Assembly: GCF_008974265.1 (NCBI RefSeq)
Contig: NZ_BKZW01000001.1
Span: 3,472,001-3,536,000 of the forward strand
DNA length: 64,000 nucleotides
Source: Dictyobacter vulcani
Lineage (GTDB): Bacteria; Chloroflexota; Ktedonobacteria; Ktedonobacterales; Ktedonobacteraceae
Reading direction: 5' to 3'
A program made the translations under genes and the position numbers. This document shows positions 43,810-54,201 of this stretch, piece by piece. The first letter of the stretch is position 1. The number at the start of each line of letters is the position of its first letter. The notes beneath the pieces were generated by a model. It searched no databases. It was not told the DNA's origin and saw only the letters and a program-made list of their open reading frames with translations.

Positions 43810-43834
43810 GAGGATAGGCACTACCCCTATCCTC
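43810..43834 (-). terminator. hairpin between glpD and dhaK
   Basis: GAGGATAGG (43810-43818) pairs with CCTATCCTC (43826-43834). No T run, so it may be an attenuator or processing hairpin rather than a full terminator. Confidence 0.45.
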
Positions 43835-43864
43835 TGTTCAGTCCATATTATACGAGGAATGCAC

Positions 43865-45544
43865 TTAATGTTTCTCCGCGAGCACCTGATTCTGGATGCC
43901 TGAACGGTAGGTCTGGGTCAGGGTTTGCTGTTCTGTCGAAGGCCAGTTAAACTCACTGGACATCAAGCGAGCTACTTCATCCACCACACCCTGACCGCGC
44001 TCGCGATCCTCAAGCACGATAGAGGTACGACGCGCCAGAATGTCTGACGGTGTCATGGCCATTTCATACCGACAGGCATAAATGACCTCGGCTCTGATGT
44101 ATGGCAGGTCGCTAATCAGTTGTTCTTTGAGTGTCGTATCCTGCTCAATCAAATCCAGGACCTGATTGGCATTTGAACCATACGCGCCACCCAGATGTTT
44201 AATGATGTCACTGCTCAGTCCAAGCCGCGTGCCACGCCTTTGCAGTTCATGTTGCGTAATCGGCCAGGCGGCACTGCCCTGTAGAGGGAGTGACTCGGTT
44301 GGATGGACCGGCTTCATACTATCCCGCCGATTAATCAGATCCAGTGTATCCTGTGCCATGCGCCGATAGGTTGTTAATTTTCCACCCGTAATCGTGATCA
44401 GGCCCGAAGGACTTTCAATCACGGCATGGGTACGTGAAAGTTTCGCTGTTGAGCCACCCTTCTGTCGTGGCTTGACCAGTGGACGATAGCCAGCGTAGGT
44501 ACTGATAATATCGTCTTCGGTAAGATGAACCGTAAGATAGCGATTCAGATATTTCAGCAGATAGGCAATGTCTTCCTGCGAAGACGTTGGATGATTCAGA
44601 TCACCCGAGCCTGTATCTGTCGTGCCATAAATGGCTCTGGACTCCCAGGGCACAATAAACAGGATGCGCTTATCTTCTGTCTCTGGCAGTACGATCGCAT
44701 CATCGCCGATTTTGAGATCGTCACGTGAGAGGACCAGATGGACACCCTTGCTGGGTTCAACCTGGATTTGTGGGATCTCCCCGGTTAACGCTTCAACCTC
44801 TTCTGAGAAGACGCCAGTGGCATTGACGATATGGCGCGCACGGATACTGAATTGTTGGCCGGTCAGGGTATCTCGCACAACTGCGGCCGTAAGATGCTCA
44901 TGCTCTTTTTCAAAACCAGTGACTTCAGCATAGTTGGCAATGATTGCCCCATAGCGAGCAGCCGTGCGAATAAGTGTCATCGTCAGGCGTACATCATTGG
45001 TCTGGCCATCGTAGTAAATGAAGCCCTCTTTGAGTCCCTCAGGATTCAGCGCGGGGGCGCGTTGGAGCACCTCTTCACGACTGATATGGCGATGGTGTGA
45101 AATGTTGCGGCGTCCCGCCAATCCATCATACATCCAGAGGCCGGCATCCAGCAGGCGATTAAGCCCAAAACCTTTGGGCGTCGTAAAAGGCATTCCCACA
45201 GGATGCATATCACCTTCATAAATCGGCAGCACAAAAGCTACAGGATTGACCAGGAAAGGCGCATTCTGTAGCAGGAGGCCACGCTCAACCAGCGCCTCAT
45301 GGACCAGTGCGACATCGAAGTTTGGCAGGTAGCGGATACCACCATGCACCAGTTTAGTGGACTTGCTACTGGTACCGCTGGCAAAGTCAAGTTTTTCTAC
45401 CAGTGCGACCGAATAGCCGCGCGAGGCAGCATCCAGCGCGACACCTGCTCCGGTGACGCCTCCGCCAATCACAAGAACATCAAAAAAAGTATTGGCGAGT
45501 TCATTTAAATTGTACGTGCGTTCGCGTGAGGATAAGGGTTGCAT
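43865..45544 (-). CDS. glpD: aerobic glycerol-3-phosphate dehydrogenase GlpD
   Basis: 559-residue FAD enzyme that oxidises glycerol-3-phosphate to dihydroxyacetone phosphate at the membrane and passes electrons to quinone. The dinucleotide motif GGGVTGAGVALDAASRG is followed by the LVHGGIRYL block, LITITGGKLTTYR near the C-terminal half, and a C-terminal cap domain. It lies 102 bp downstream of glpF on the same strand. Confidence 0.93.
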   Translation of the reverse strand: MQPLSSRERTYNLNELANTFFDVLVIGGGVTGAGVALDAASRGYSVALVEKLDFASGTSSKSTKLVHGGIRYLPNFDVALVHEALVERGLLLQNAPFLVNPVAFVLPIYEGDMHPVGMPFTTPKGFGLNRLLDAGLWMYDGLAGRRNISHHRHISREEVLQRAPALNPEGLKEGFIYYDGQTNDVRLTMTLIRTAARYGAIIANYAEVTGFEKEHEHLTAAVVRDTLTGQQFSIRARHIVNATGVFSEEVEALTGEIPQIQVEPSKGVHLVLSRDDLKIGDDAIVLPETEDKRILFIVPWESRAIYGTTDTGSGDLNHPTSSQEDIAYLLKYLNRYLTVHLTEDDIISTYAGYRPLVKPRQKGGSTAKLSRTHAVIESPSGLITITGGKLTTYRRMAQDTLDLINRRDSMKPVHPTESLPLQGSAAWPITQHELQRRGTRLGLSSDIIKHLGGAYGSNANQVLDLIEQDTTLKEQLISDLPYIRAEVIYACRYEMAMTPSDILARRTSIVLEDRERGQGVVDEVARLMSSEFNWPSTEQQTLTQTYRSGIQNQVLAEKH

Positions 45545-45555
45545 AGGTTCCTATC

Positions 45556-45614
45556 ACGAAAAGCGAGGGAGATGGAACATATTTGTGCTATTTCCTCTCC
45601 CTCTAGCTTTTCGT
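45556..45614 (-). terminator. hairpin between glpF and glpD
   Basis: A long stem, ACGAAAAGCGAGGGAGA with TCTCCCTCTAGCTTTTCGT, having a 2-nt bulge. It could partly terminate glpF transcription or separate the two messages. Confidence 0.6.
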
Positions 45615-45646
45615 CCTTTCTTTTCTCCTGAAACTATGATAGAGCG

Positions 45647-46540
45647 TTAATCGACTGCAGGTTCACGAACAGTTTCACCACTGGTGATGGTATCGCCAGA
45701 GTGCTGAAGGTTGCGCGCTGTTATAACACGTCCTATTGTATAGTCATAGATGAATGCACCGGCGACGCCACCAAGGATTGGGGCGACAATAGGGATCCAT
45801 GTATAAGTTGTCAGGCTTCGTCCTCCATCTACCAGGGCAATCCATAAGCGCGGACCGAAGTCACGCGCCGGATTGATCGCATAGCCGGTATTGAGTCCAA
45901 ATGAAGCACCAATAGCGACAATCAAAAAACCGATAATCAAAGGATTCAAGTTTGCCTGTACAGGTTGATTACGTGTATCAACGATCGCAAAGATCAGGCC
46001 TACCAGGAGAGCCGTTCCGACAAATTCATCACAGAAAGCACCGAAGGTATCGACAAAAGGCTTGGGGCTGGTGTAGAAGACACCACCCACCTCACTGGTA
46101 ATTGTACCACCTTTGGCGGCTGCCAGGCCGACTGCAAAATTGATTGCTCCTCGATAGACAAAAAACACTATGGCTGCAGCAACAAACGCTCCAAGCAATT
46201 GGGCGCCCATATAGGGAAGAACTTTATTGTATGGAAACTTACCGCGAACAGCAAAGCCCAGCGTAACGGCTGGATTAAGGTGTGCCCCGCTGATCGCTCC
46301 GGCGACATAGATGCCGAGCATAACGGCGAGCCCCCAACCCAGGGCGATCAAAATCCATTGATTGGCAAATGGTGTTGGCTTTGTTAATCCCCCATTGGGG
46401 CCAAGATTATTAAAGAGTGCAAACGAAGCAACGCAGCCATCACCAAACAAAATCAGGACCATGGTCCCAAAAAACTCGGCGACGCATTCACCCATAGTAC
46501 CCGCCAATGCTGGCGATGTCAGACGAACAGGTCTTTCCAT
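45647..46540 (-). CDS. glpF: glycerol facilitator / aquaglyceroporin
   Basis: 297-residue MIP channel with six helices and the two half-helix motifs, here GAHLNPAVTLGFA and GYAINPARDFGPR (NPA and NPA). The residue after the second motif being Asp (NPARD) is typical of glycerol-permeable channels rather than water-only ones. It lets glycerol diffuse in; glpD and the dha genes downstream suggest the same pathway. No glpK accompanies them. Confidence 0.9.
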   Translation of the reverse strand: MERPVRLTSPALAGTMGECVAEFFGTMVLILFGDGCVASFALFNNLGPNGGLTKPTPFANQWILIALGWGLAVMLGIYVAGAISGAHLNPAVTLGFAVRGKFPYNKVLPYMGAQLLGAFVAAAIVFFVYRGAINFAVGLAAAKGGTITSEVGGVFYTSPKPFVDTFGAFCDEFVGTALLVGLIFAIVDTRNQPVQANLNPLIIGFLIVAIGASFGLNTGYAINPARDFGPRLWIALVDGGRSLTTYTWIPIVAPILGGVAGAFIYDYTIGRVITARNLQHSGDTITSGETVREPAVD

Positions 46541-46930
46541 CAGTTTTCTCCTGCTTGTAGCGTTAAATTACCCCGAAGTCTATATGTAAGGATGAGTTAA
46601 CATCATGATGAGTGTAACGCAAGTCGTGAGTAACAGATTAATCCCTGGCCCAGCCAGGGGATCGTTCAACTGCGCGTTGCCAGTTACTGAACAGATTTTC
46701 CCTCTGAAACGTTATACTACTTTGTCAACACCTGGTTGGTTTAATACTATCTAGCACGCCAGATAGGGCTGGGTTGTTACGTGAAATTGTGTATATGTAT
46801 TCCTATCGCTAGAAAATCTTCAAGGCAATTTGTGATTTATGACGTTCACACCGTATCTTTTGTTGCTCGTGTGCGGATAATATGCATATAATAAGCAACA
46901 CAAAATAGCGTCGAAAAAGGAGTACGCTGC
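46541..46930. other. 390-bp intergenic region
   Basis: Divergent promoter region for glpF and the aminotransferase gene. A short CCCTGG/CCAGGG hairpin lies at 46643-46659. No gene is supported. Confidence 0.4.
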
Positions 46931-48097
46931 ATGGCTATGTCTGCTCGCCGGGTAGAAACCTTTGGCACTACTATTTTTACGGAAATAAATATACTGGCGC
47001 AACAATACAATGCTTTAAATCTGGGCCAGGGAAAGCCCGATTTTGACACCCCTGCTGATATTGTGGCCGAGATGGTGCGAGCGGCTCAATCCGGTTACCA
47101 TAACCAGTATGCGCCTGGTCCTGGTATTGCGTCCCTGCGTCACGCAGTCGCTGAGCATGCGGCCCGCTTCTATGGACTGGATATCGATCCCGATCGCGGT
47201 GTGATAGTCACGGCTGGAGCTACTGAGGGACTGCTTTCCTGTATGCTGGGCCTGGTAAATCCCGGGGATGAAGTTATTGTCATTGAACCTTTTTACGACT
47301 CATATGTCCCCAATATTTTGATGGCCGGTGGCATTCCCGTCTTCGTGCCGCTTCATCCACCAACCTGGACCTTTGATCCCGACGAATTGCGGGCAGCATT
47401 CTCATCTAAAACCCGGGCCTTAATCCTGAATTCACCACATAATCCCACGGGCCGTGTCTTTACGCGGGAAGAGTTGTCTTTAGTTGCTGAGTTATGTATT
47501 GAACATGATGTTATTGTTATTAATGACGAGGTCTATGAACATTTAACGCTGGGGGGATCGACCTACCTTCCGATTACCATCCTACCCGGTATGTTTGAGC
47601 GCACCGTCACCGTCAGCAGCGCAGGCAAGACCTTTAGTGCCACCGGCTGGAAAATCGGTTGGGCGTATGGGCATCCTGATGTCTTAGAGGGAGTGGCTCG
47701 TGCCCATCAATTCACCATCTTTGCTGTGCATCATCCCACCCAGGAAGCTGTAGCCTACGCACTCAGGCAGTCGGATGACTATTATCAGCAGTTCCAGGCT
47801 ATGTATGAAGCCAAAAAAAACTTATTGATGGCTTCCCTGGAAGGTAGTGGGCTCAACTATCGAGCACCCGAAGGAACCTATTTTATTATGGCGGATTTCT
47901 CGCCAGTCTTTGAGGGCATGCCGCGTGATTTCACACACCACCTGATTAAAGAGATTGGTGTGGCCTGCATACCACCAGAATCCATGTATAGCAAAGAGCA
48001 CGTTCACATAGGCCGCAACTACGTCCGCTTCTCCTTCTGCAAAAGCGACGAAGCCTTGCTTCAAGCCAAACCATTACTGGCAAAGCTTCAGGTATAG
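46931..48097 (+). CDS. class I/II PLP-dependent aminotransferase
   Basis: 388 residues, closest by eye to methionine/kynurenine-type aminotransferases. Motifs: NLGQGKPDFDTP near the start, NQYAPGPGIASLR, NSPHNPTGRVFTREEL, NDEVYEHLTLGG, and the PLP-lysine block SAGKTFSATGWKIGWAYG. It moves an amino group from an amino acid to a 2-oxoacid; the substrate needs testing. AAAGGAG precedes ATG 46931. Confidence 0.9.
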   Translation: MAMSARRVETFGTTIFTEINILAQQYNALNLGQGKPDFDTPADIVAEMVRAAQSGYHNQYAPGPGIASLRHAVAEHAARFYGLDIDPDRGVIVTAGATEGLLSCMLGLVNPGDEVIVIEPFYDSYVPNILMAGGIPVFVPLHPPTWTFDPDELRAAFSSKTRALILNSPHNPTGRVFTREELSLVAELCIEHDVIVINDEVYEHLTLGGSTYLPITILPGMFERTVTVSSAGKTFSATGWKIGWAYGHPDVLEGVARAHQFTIFAVHHPTQEAVAYALRQSDDYYQQFQAMYEAKKNLLMASLEGSGLNYRAPEGTYFIMADFSPVFEGMPRDFTHHLIKEIGVACIPPESMYSKEHVHIGRNYVRFSFCKSDEALLQAKPLLAKLQV

Positions 48098-48113
48098 GTG
48101 GTGAAATAGAAAT

Positions 48114-48165
48114 AAAGGAAGCCCGGCCTCCCAAATAAATTGAAGAGGTCGGGCTTCCTTTAAAA
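48114..48165 (+). terminator. intrinsic terminator
   Basis: AAAGGAAGCCCGGCCTC (48114-48130) pairs with 48145-48161, with one G-U pair. The right arm ends in TTT. Confidence 0.85.
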
Positions 48166-48339
48166 CCATTCAGTATTTTTTGAATTCGGAATGCTTATAT
48201 CTCTCTAATTAGCAAAAATTATAATTATGCATAAGAATTGTAAAAACTTTTGCAAGTTATTGCACATAAGAGCAGCTATCCGAATTACTCCAGATGCATC
48301 TCAGGCGTTGCATAGTGATGCTGAAAGGCTTAAATATGC

Positions 48340-48537
48340 CTATTCAGCGACCAGTTGACTGGCGGCATCGCCCAGAACACGGTTGAGGGTCTCACGTTTA
48401 ATGCGGTACGCCTGACGCTCATTGACATGGGGCAGAACAACTGCCTCTAATGCGCCCTGCTTTACCCAGCGACGAACCGTTGTGTCATCTACACGCAAAA
48501 TCTCAGCAACTTCTGATACTGTTAATAGCTCGCTCAT
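48340..48537 (-). CDS. excisionase/MerR-type helix-turn-helix protein
   Basis: 65 residues, essentially one winged HTH: LLTVSEVAEILRVDDTTVRRWVKQGAL is the recognition-helix region. The family includes excisionases and small regulators. No integrase or phage genes lie near, so a chromosomal regulator is as likely. GAGGAG precedes ATG 48537. Monocistronic. Confidence 0.8.
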   Translation of the reverse strand: MSELLTVSEVAEILRVDDTTVRRWVKQGALEAVVLPHVNERQAYRIKRETLNRVLGDAASQLVAE

Positions 48538-49084
48538 GGTCTCTATCTCCTCTATGATTATATATTTTTATGCTTGTATTTCTTACTTAGATTATTTGTT
48601 AGCAGCGCTGTCGTAAAACTAACAGAACCTAAACAAATAACTACTGCGTAGTAAGAATACACAAGAAAACATTGTATGTGCATTGTACAACAATGTGTGA
48701 TGTAAGTAAAGAGGTAGTGTAACTTTTGGTAGGCAATGTTGATAGCACATTAGAAATAATTCGTTAAAAATAACCTGTTCGCATATCCCAGAGAAAACAA
48801 GTAGGGGACTCATATTTATCCATGCCGATAAGTTAAACGGGTGTTACAAGTTTATACGAAAGTAATTTTATTCAGGATACATATTTATTGCTTAATAGGA
48901 AAAAGTAGCCATTTTGGTTGCTATACTACCCTTTTCTGGGTAAGAGGAATGAGAGTCCAAAAACGTAGCTTTTTTGAGTTGAAAAAGTGGCGTGATTTTG
49001 GTACAGTAACAAGTGATAATAAATGCCTCTTTGTGCCCTATTCTTTTCTCTCGATTCTTTGTTGTTGCTAGGGAGGTTTTGTCT
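48538..49084. other. 547-bp region upstream of htpG
   Basis: Divergent promoter space for the HTH gene and htpG. I looked for a CIRCE operator (TTAGCACTC-N9-GAGTGCTAA) and did not find one, so htpG may not be under HrcA control. AT-rich; several weak frames are without sites. Confidence 0.4.
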
Positions 49085-50965
49085 ATGTCACTCGATACAC
49101 ATAAGGAAACACTTGGTTTCCAGGCTGAAGTTAAACAGCTGCTGGATCTGATGATCCATTCACTGTATAGTAACAAAGAAATATTTCTGCGTGAACTGGT
49201 TTCGAACGCTTCGGACGCGATTGACCGTCTGCGCTTTGATGCTCTGTCGGACGCAGCACTGTATGAGCACGATACTGATTTTAAAATAAGTGTTTCTTAC
49301 GACAAAGATGCACGCACGATTACGGTTGCTGATAACGGTATCGGTATGAACCGTGAAGAAGTGGTCGAGCATCTGGGCACGATTGCCAAGTCGGGTACAC
49401 GCGAGTTTTTCCAATCCTTAACAGGTGATCAGCAAAAAGATGCCAATATCATTGGTCAGTTTGGTGTTGGTTTTTACTCATCCTTTGTTGTGGCTGATCG
49501 TGTCACGGTACACACCCGCCATGCTGGTCTGTCCTCTGATCACGGCGTGAGCTGGGAATCTGAAGGAAAAGGCGAGTACTCGATTGAGAATATTGACAAG
49601 CCGAGCCGCGGCACTGAGGTAATCTTACATCTACGTGATGATGAGGATGAATTGCTCAGTAGCCATCGTCTGCGCTCGATTATCCGCAAATACTCGGACC
49701 ACGTCACACTTCCGATTGTGATGAAGTCAGAGGAGAAGGATAAAGAAGACGAGTGGGAAGTCGTCAATACCGCTTCGGCTCTGTGGACGCGCTCACGCAA
49801 CGAGATTACTGAAGAAGAATACAACGAGTTCTATAAGCATATCTCACATGATTTCAGTGATCCGCTGGCATATGTGCACAGCCGAATGGAAGGTACCCAG
49901 GAATATACACTCCTGCTATACGTCCCATCCCAGGCACCATTCGACCTGTATACACGCGAAGTCCATCACGGGGTAAAATTGTATGTCCGCCGTGTCTTCA
50001 TTATGGACGATGCTGAGAAGTTAATGCCACGCTACCTGCGTTTTGTACGTGGTGTTATTGACTCTAATGACTTGCCCCTGAACGTCTCACGTGAGATTTT
50101 GCAGCAGAATCGCATGATCGATGCGATCCGCTCCAACTCAACCAAAAAGGTCCTGAGCCTGTTCACCGATCTGGCCAAAAATTCACCAGAAAAGTATGCA
50201 ACGTTCTGGACGCAGTTTGGGCGTGTGATCAAAGAAGGCTTGCTGGAAGATCACAGCAACCGGGATACACTGGCCCGCTTATTGCGCTTCGCCACGTCGA
50301 CCTCTGGCAGTGAGACCCAGAACGTCTCATTGGAAGACTACGTTACACGCATGAAAGAAGGCCAGGAGAAGATTTACTATATCGTGGCTGACAGCTATGC
50401 CGCGGCCAAGGATAGTCCCTTGCTGGAGATCTTCAAAAAGAAGGGCATCGAAGTACTCCTACTCTCTGATCCCGTTGATCACCTGGCCGTTCCTGAATTG
50501 CATGAGTTTGAAGGCAAACAGCTGCAGTCAGTCTCCAAAGGCGAAGTCGACCTGAGCAAGCTTGAGGATGAGCAAGAAAAAGAGGAGCAGCAGAAGAACG
50601 CCGACGAGGCCAAAGACCTGCTGGAGCGCCTCAAGAAGGTCCTGGGCAACGAAGTCAAAGATGTTCGTACTACCAATCGTCTCACGAGCTCTCCAGCCTG
50701 TCTGGTCGTGGATGAGTATGGCATTGATCCCAGCCTCAAGCGCCTGTTACAGTCAGCTGGCCAGCAGATCCCCAATGACAAGCCGATTCTGGAGATCAAT
50801 ACACAGCATGCTATTGTTGTGCGTATCAAAAATGAGGCCGACGAGCAACTGTTTTCCGATTGGGCACACGTACTGTTTGATCAGTCCGTACTCAGCAGTG
50901 GTGAGCAGCTTGAGAATCCTGTGAGCTTTGTGAATCGCTTAAATAGCCTGTTAGCACAGCTCTAA
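49085..50965 (+). CDS. htpG: molecular chaperone HtpG (Hsp90)
   Basis: 626 residues, the usual bacterial Hsp90 length. N-terminal ATPase: [40 protein letters not shown] and [15 protein letters not shown]. The middle domain has [31 protein letters not shown] and [10 protein letters not shown], with the catalytic Arg region. The C-terminal dimerisation domain follows an acidic [16 protein letters not shown] linker. ATG 49085 follows GGGAGG. It helps fold client proteins under stress. Confidence 0.96.
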   Translation: MSLDTHKETLGFQAEVKQLLDLMIHSLYSNKEIFLRELVSNASDAIDRLRFDALSDAALYEHDTDFKISVSYDKDARTITVADNGIGMNREEVVEHLGTIAKSGTREFFQSLTGDQQKDANIIGQFGVGFYSSFVVADRVTVHTRHAGLSSDHGVSWESEGKGEYSIENIDKPSRGTEVILHLRDDEDELLSSHRLRSIIRKYSDHVTLPIVMKSEEKDKEDEWEVVNTASALWTRSRNEITEEEYNEFYKHISHDFSDPLAYVHSRMEGTQEYTLLLYVPSQAPFDLYTREVHHGVKLYVRRVFIMDDAEKLMPRYLRFVRGVIDSNDLPLNVSREILQQNRMIDAIRSNSTKKVLSLFTDLAKNSPEKYATFWTQFGRVIKEGLLEDHSNRDTLARLLRFATSTSGSETQNVSLEDYVTRMKEGQEKIYYIVADSYAAAKDSPLLEIFKKKGIEVLLLSDPVDHLAVPELHEFEGKQLQSVSKGEVDLSKLEDEQEKEEQQKNADEAKDLLERLKKVLGNEVKDVRTTNRLTSSPACLVVDEYGIDPSLKRLLQSAGQQIPNDKPILEINTQHAIVVRIKNEADEQLFSDWAHVLFDQSVLSSGEQLENPVSFVNRLNSLLAQL

Positions 50966-50984
50966 ACACACCAGTAAAGACTTT

Positions 50985-51022
50985 GAGGCCAGCCCCACAC
51001 ATTGTCGGGCTGGCCTCTTTCT
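50985..51022 (+). terminator. intrinsic terminator of htpG
   Basis: GAGGCCAGCCC (50985-50995) pairs with 51007-51017, then TTTCT. Confidence 0.85.
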
Positions 51023-51442
51023 ATCTGTCGCGATGATAAGCTGGCAAACAGCGTTTTGGGGATCACTATTTTGCTTCTCCTCTGGCAGGCAATATGTCAA
51101 TCTGTACAAACAAATTCACCAATATTTTTGTGCATAATGCACAAAGAATTGCTCTGAATCGTTGGTTAACTACATATAAATGCTAAGAGAAAAGAGACTT
51201 ATCAGAGGCCTGTCTATAGAAGTGCATAAAGATTTTTGCGAGCTCTTTTTTTGGTCCATATTTTGCCCCTAAATGGCAAAATATGCCGTATTATTAACCA
51301 TGTAAGCGAAAGCGAAACACACAAAAAAATCTATCGCTAAAGCGACAAGATTCGAGGCTGAATCTTTTTTCCAGTTAGCAAAAAATAAAGAGTTATCGGC
51401 ATAAAAAATTTCCAGTTGAGTAAACCTCAAGGAGGAGCAAAG
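51018..51442. other. long leader region upstream of the 79-residue gene
   Basis: Contains two hairpins: CATATTTTGCC with GGCAAAATATG (51257-51285, 11 bp perfect, 7-nt loop), and a small terminator-like AAGATTC-GAGGCT-GAATCTT followed by TTTT (51347-51370). The second sits 73 bp before the start codon, an arrangement seen in attenuators. No protein gene. Confidence 0.5.
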
Positions 51443-51682
51443 ATGAACACAGCACAACACCACAAAGATCATATGAAAATTGGCCGCTACCAGTCCTGGT
51501 TAGAGGATGGGAAGCTGAAAATGTACTACCATGAGTTCGGCAATCCCAGTGGCATGTATTGCACACTGAGCGCTGAAGAGACACGTGGACTGCTTGAACT
51601 TCTGAGCCGCAATAGTGACGGCATTAATAATGCTCTCTACGTGAATGAGCAAGAAGCCGCTAACAACTACGCCAGCCGCTAA
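51443..51682 (+). CDS. small unrecognised soluble protein
   Basis: 79 residues, His-rich start (MNTAQHHKDHMKIGRYQSW) and helical C-terminus (LSAEETRGLLELLSRNSDGI). No family known to me. AAGGAGGAG, 7 nt before ATG 51443, is one of the best ribosome sites in the window, suggesting high translation. A terminator-like hairpin in the leader hints at regulation. Confidence 0.7.
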   Translation: MNTAQHHKDHMKIGRYQSWLEDGKLKMYYHEFGNPSGMYCTLSAEETRGLLELLSRNSDGINNALYVNEQEAANNYASR

Positions 51683-51748
51683 TACAACGCATCCTCGAGG
51701 TTGAAGCGGATTAGTGCCAGATTGCTAACTTATTGAAAAGCCTTTGTT

Positions 51749-51806
51749 AAAAAGCCGTCGCCCTTTCCTGATAGATAACATGAGGAAAGAGGCAACGGCT
51801 TTTTTA
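51749..51806. terminator. terminator between convergent genes
   Basis: AAAAAGCCGT pairs with ACGGCTTTTTT across a second stem CTTTCCT/AGGAAAG. The right arm is a T run, and the left, read leftward, likewise gives T. Confidence 0.8.
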
Positions 51807-51832
51807 CGTATGTGTAACTTGAACGCTAGCTT

Positions 51833-52693
51833 TTAGACGAAAAGTGGCTGCATACCAAGGCGCTTGATCATGGCTTCCATATCAGCGTTGCTTGTTTGTT
51901 TCTCAAAGCGACTGGCAGCATCCAGGACTTTTGGCAGCAGATGGATATCTCCAACGGTATTCAAGAAGACTCCCTCATGACCCAGGACCCAATGGACGGC
52001 ACGATCGATATCGGCCTGATCTTCGAGTGGAGCATACCAGGTACTGTGGGTCTGCTTCTCTCCCATCCAGGGCTTATAGGCGATGGACTTGATCGTCTGG
52101 ACAGCGGTGTTGCGTTGCTTACAGGTCTCTACCAGGGCATTGAAGTTTTCCGCATAGTATGGATTCTGTAACGTAACATAGTTACAGGGCAGCAAGACAG
52201 AATCAAAGTCAAAACGCTCAAGGCTGCGACGATGGGTGGCTGCGATTTGTAAGCCATGGCCAGTGATACCAATCGCCTTGATCAAGCCTTGCTTTTTGGC
52301 TTCAATAGCCGCATCAAGTACACCACCAGGGCTCAAGGCAATATCCCATTCAATTGGATCAGCCAGATTATGGAATTGCCACAGATCGATATAATCGATC
52401 TTCATACGCTCCAGAGAGCGCTGTAGCTCTTCCTTCGCCTTAGGGGCGGTACGTTCACCAGTTTTGGTAGCCACAAAGAACTCGGAGCGATGTTGTGCCA
52501 TCCAGGGAGCAATACGTAATTCTGCGTCACCATAGCTGGCCGCCACATCAATGTGGTTGACGCCATATTTCAGCAACACCTCTAAGGTCTGGTCCGCCTC
52601 TGCCTGGGTCACAGATCCCAGCGCTGCGGCTCCAAACAGGGTACGGCTACTCATGTGTCCAGTACGACCAAAGGGCTGTTTGGCAATAGTCAT
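51833..52693 (-). CDS. aldo/keto reductase
   Basis: 286 residues, TIM-barrel NADPH reductase. [12 protein letters not shown] opens the fold; the catalytic set lies in [14 protein letters not shown] (Asp, Tyr), ATKTGERT (Lys) and DLWQFHNL (His). The family reduces aldehydes and ketones; substrate unknown. No strong ribosome site: TAATTTATTT precedes ATG 52693. Monocistronic. Confidence 0.88.
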   Translation of the reverse strand: MTIAKQPFGRTGHMSSRTLFGAAALGSVTQAEADQTLEVLLKYGVNHIDVAASYGDAELRIAPWMAQHRSEFFVATKTGERTAPKAKEELQRSLERMKIDYIDLWQFHNLADPIEWDIALSPGGVLDAAIEAKKQGLIKAIGITGHGLQIAATHRRSLERFDFDSVLLPCNYVTLQNPYYAENFNALVETCKQRNTAVQTIKSIAYKPWMGEKQTHSTWYAPLEDQADIDRAVHWVLGHEGVFLNTVGDIHLLPKVLDAASRFEKQTSNADMEAMIKRLGMQPLFV

Positions 52694-52993
52694 AAATAAA
52701 TTATCTCCAGTACATATCTACCCTTGATGGGCAACTCCTACATACAATCCTTATAACCAATACGAATCAACCGCATGATCAGTTTTGTACTGACATGCAG
52801 GCGCTGGTATCGTAATATAATTCTACAACATATGTATTTACGAGCAATCGAGTAGGTCGCTTGAGTGAGCTATGGTGTATTACAAGCTTATTGTGCGTTT
52901 ATGTGTATCAGTAGTCCGTTCCATTTTACTATATGGCGGAGTGACTGATGCGCACCAGGAAAGCTGTAAGGCAGCACGAACAAGGAGCAGAAG
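52694..52993. other. 300-bp divergent intergenic region
   Basis: Promoter space between the aldo/keto reductase and M20 peptidase genes. No hairpin or repeat of note. Confidence 0.4.
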
Positions 52994-54146
52994 ATGGAAC
53001 TTTCTACGCAGGACTTGAAGCGTATTCTTGCAGATGCTATGGGACGAGCAGAGGATGTAGCAGCGCTGGCACAGCGTATCTGTGCGGTACCAGCGCCGAC
53101 AGGGAGAAGAACATCAGCGCGCGGAGTTTGTGGCTACCCTATGGCGCGAGCGTGGATATAAGCCAGAAGTGGATGACCTGGGTAACGTCTATGTGCGCCG
53201 TGGAAACAAGAGCGATCGTCCGCTACTGATGATCCTGACCCATATCGATACCGTTTTTCCAGCCTCAACTCCGCTCACCATTCGGCGTGAGGGCGATCGG
53301 CTCTATGGTCCTGGTATTGGTGATAACAGTGTCAGTGTGGCGGCCATCCTGACGGCCATCGATTTATTGGATCTCTATGGCTGGGAAACAGAAGCAGATC
53401 TGTTGCTGGTCGCGAATGTGGGTGAAGAAGGATTGGGGGATCTGCGTGGAGCGCGCAGGGCAGTTGAGCGCTATCGTGAGACGCTTGGGGCGGTACTCGT
53501 CGTGGATGGCCACCTTGGCAGCATTGTCAATGCCGCGGTAGGCTCAAAGCGCTTAAAAATAACGGTCAAGGGTCCTGGCGGACATGCCTACGGTTCATTT
53601 GGTACTCCGAGCGCGATCCATGGATTGGGAAGAATTATCGCTGGCCTGGCCGCCATGCAGGTACCTGCTGAACCAAGGACAACCTTTAACGTTGGCCTGA
53701 TTGAAGGTGGAACCTCAATTAACACCATCGCTGCTCATGCTACGGCCCTGGTCGATTTGCGCTCAATCGATATCCAGACCCTGGCCAGGCTGGAGGAGCA
53801 GGCTCGCACTATAATCCTCCAGCAGGTTGGTCCAGGTCTACAGACCGAGATTGAAGTGATAGGAGATCGACCAGCGGGCAAACGCAGTGATAATGATCCG
53901 TTGGTACAACTGGCAAAGCAAGCGCTGCACTGGGTCGGGTATGAGCCACGCCTGGGTGCATCCAGTACGGACGCTAATATCCCGATTAGTCTGGATATTC
54001 CTTCGGTGTGTGTGGGTGTGACAAAGGGAGAGAAAGCTCATACCACCGATGAATTCTTACACGTCTCGCCACTAGGCAAAGGATTGGCCCAGGTCGTGCG
54101 GCTATGTATCGAAGCCAGCAATCAGATAGCCCACTCGGGTTCCTGA
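52994..54146 (+). pseudogene. M20-family metallopeptidase, one frameshift
   Basis: ATG 52994 follows AAGGAG and reads MELSTQDLKRILADAMGRAE to AVPAPTG. It then needs a frame change at the GGG run 53102-53104 to continue as GEEHQRAEFVATLWRERG. Downstream, the metal ligands are in LTHIDTVFP (His), GIGDNSVSV (Asp) and NVGEEGLGD (Glu, catalytic and metal), with the dimerisation lid after. A cytoplasmic or secreted amidohydrolase/aminopeptidase role is usual. If the frame is restored the protein is about 384 residues. Sequencing error is possible. Confidence 0.82.
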
Positions 54147-54201
54147 TTGCGTATCGCTGCTGGCCTGTGTACATGTGAGCAGACCAGCGGCTAGCGTGCA
54201 G

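Noticed and set aside
48340-48537. Excisionase of an integrated element
   Set aside because: HTH is similar, but no integrase or attachment-site repeats accompany it, so it is left as a generic regulator.
48538-49084. CIRCE heat-shock operator upstream of htpG
   Set aside because: No TTAGCACTC / GAGTGCTAA pair is present in the 547-bp region.
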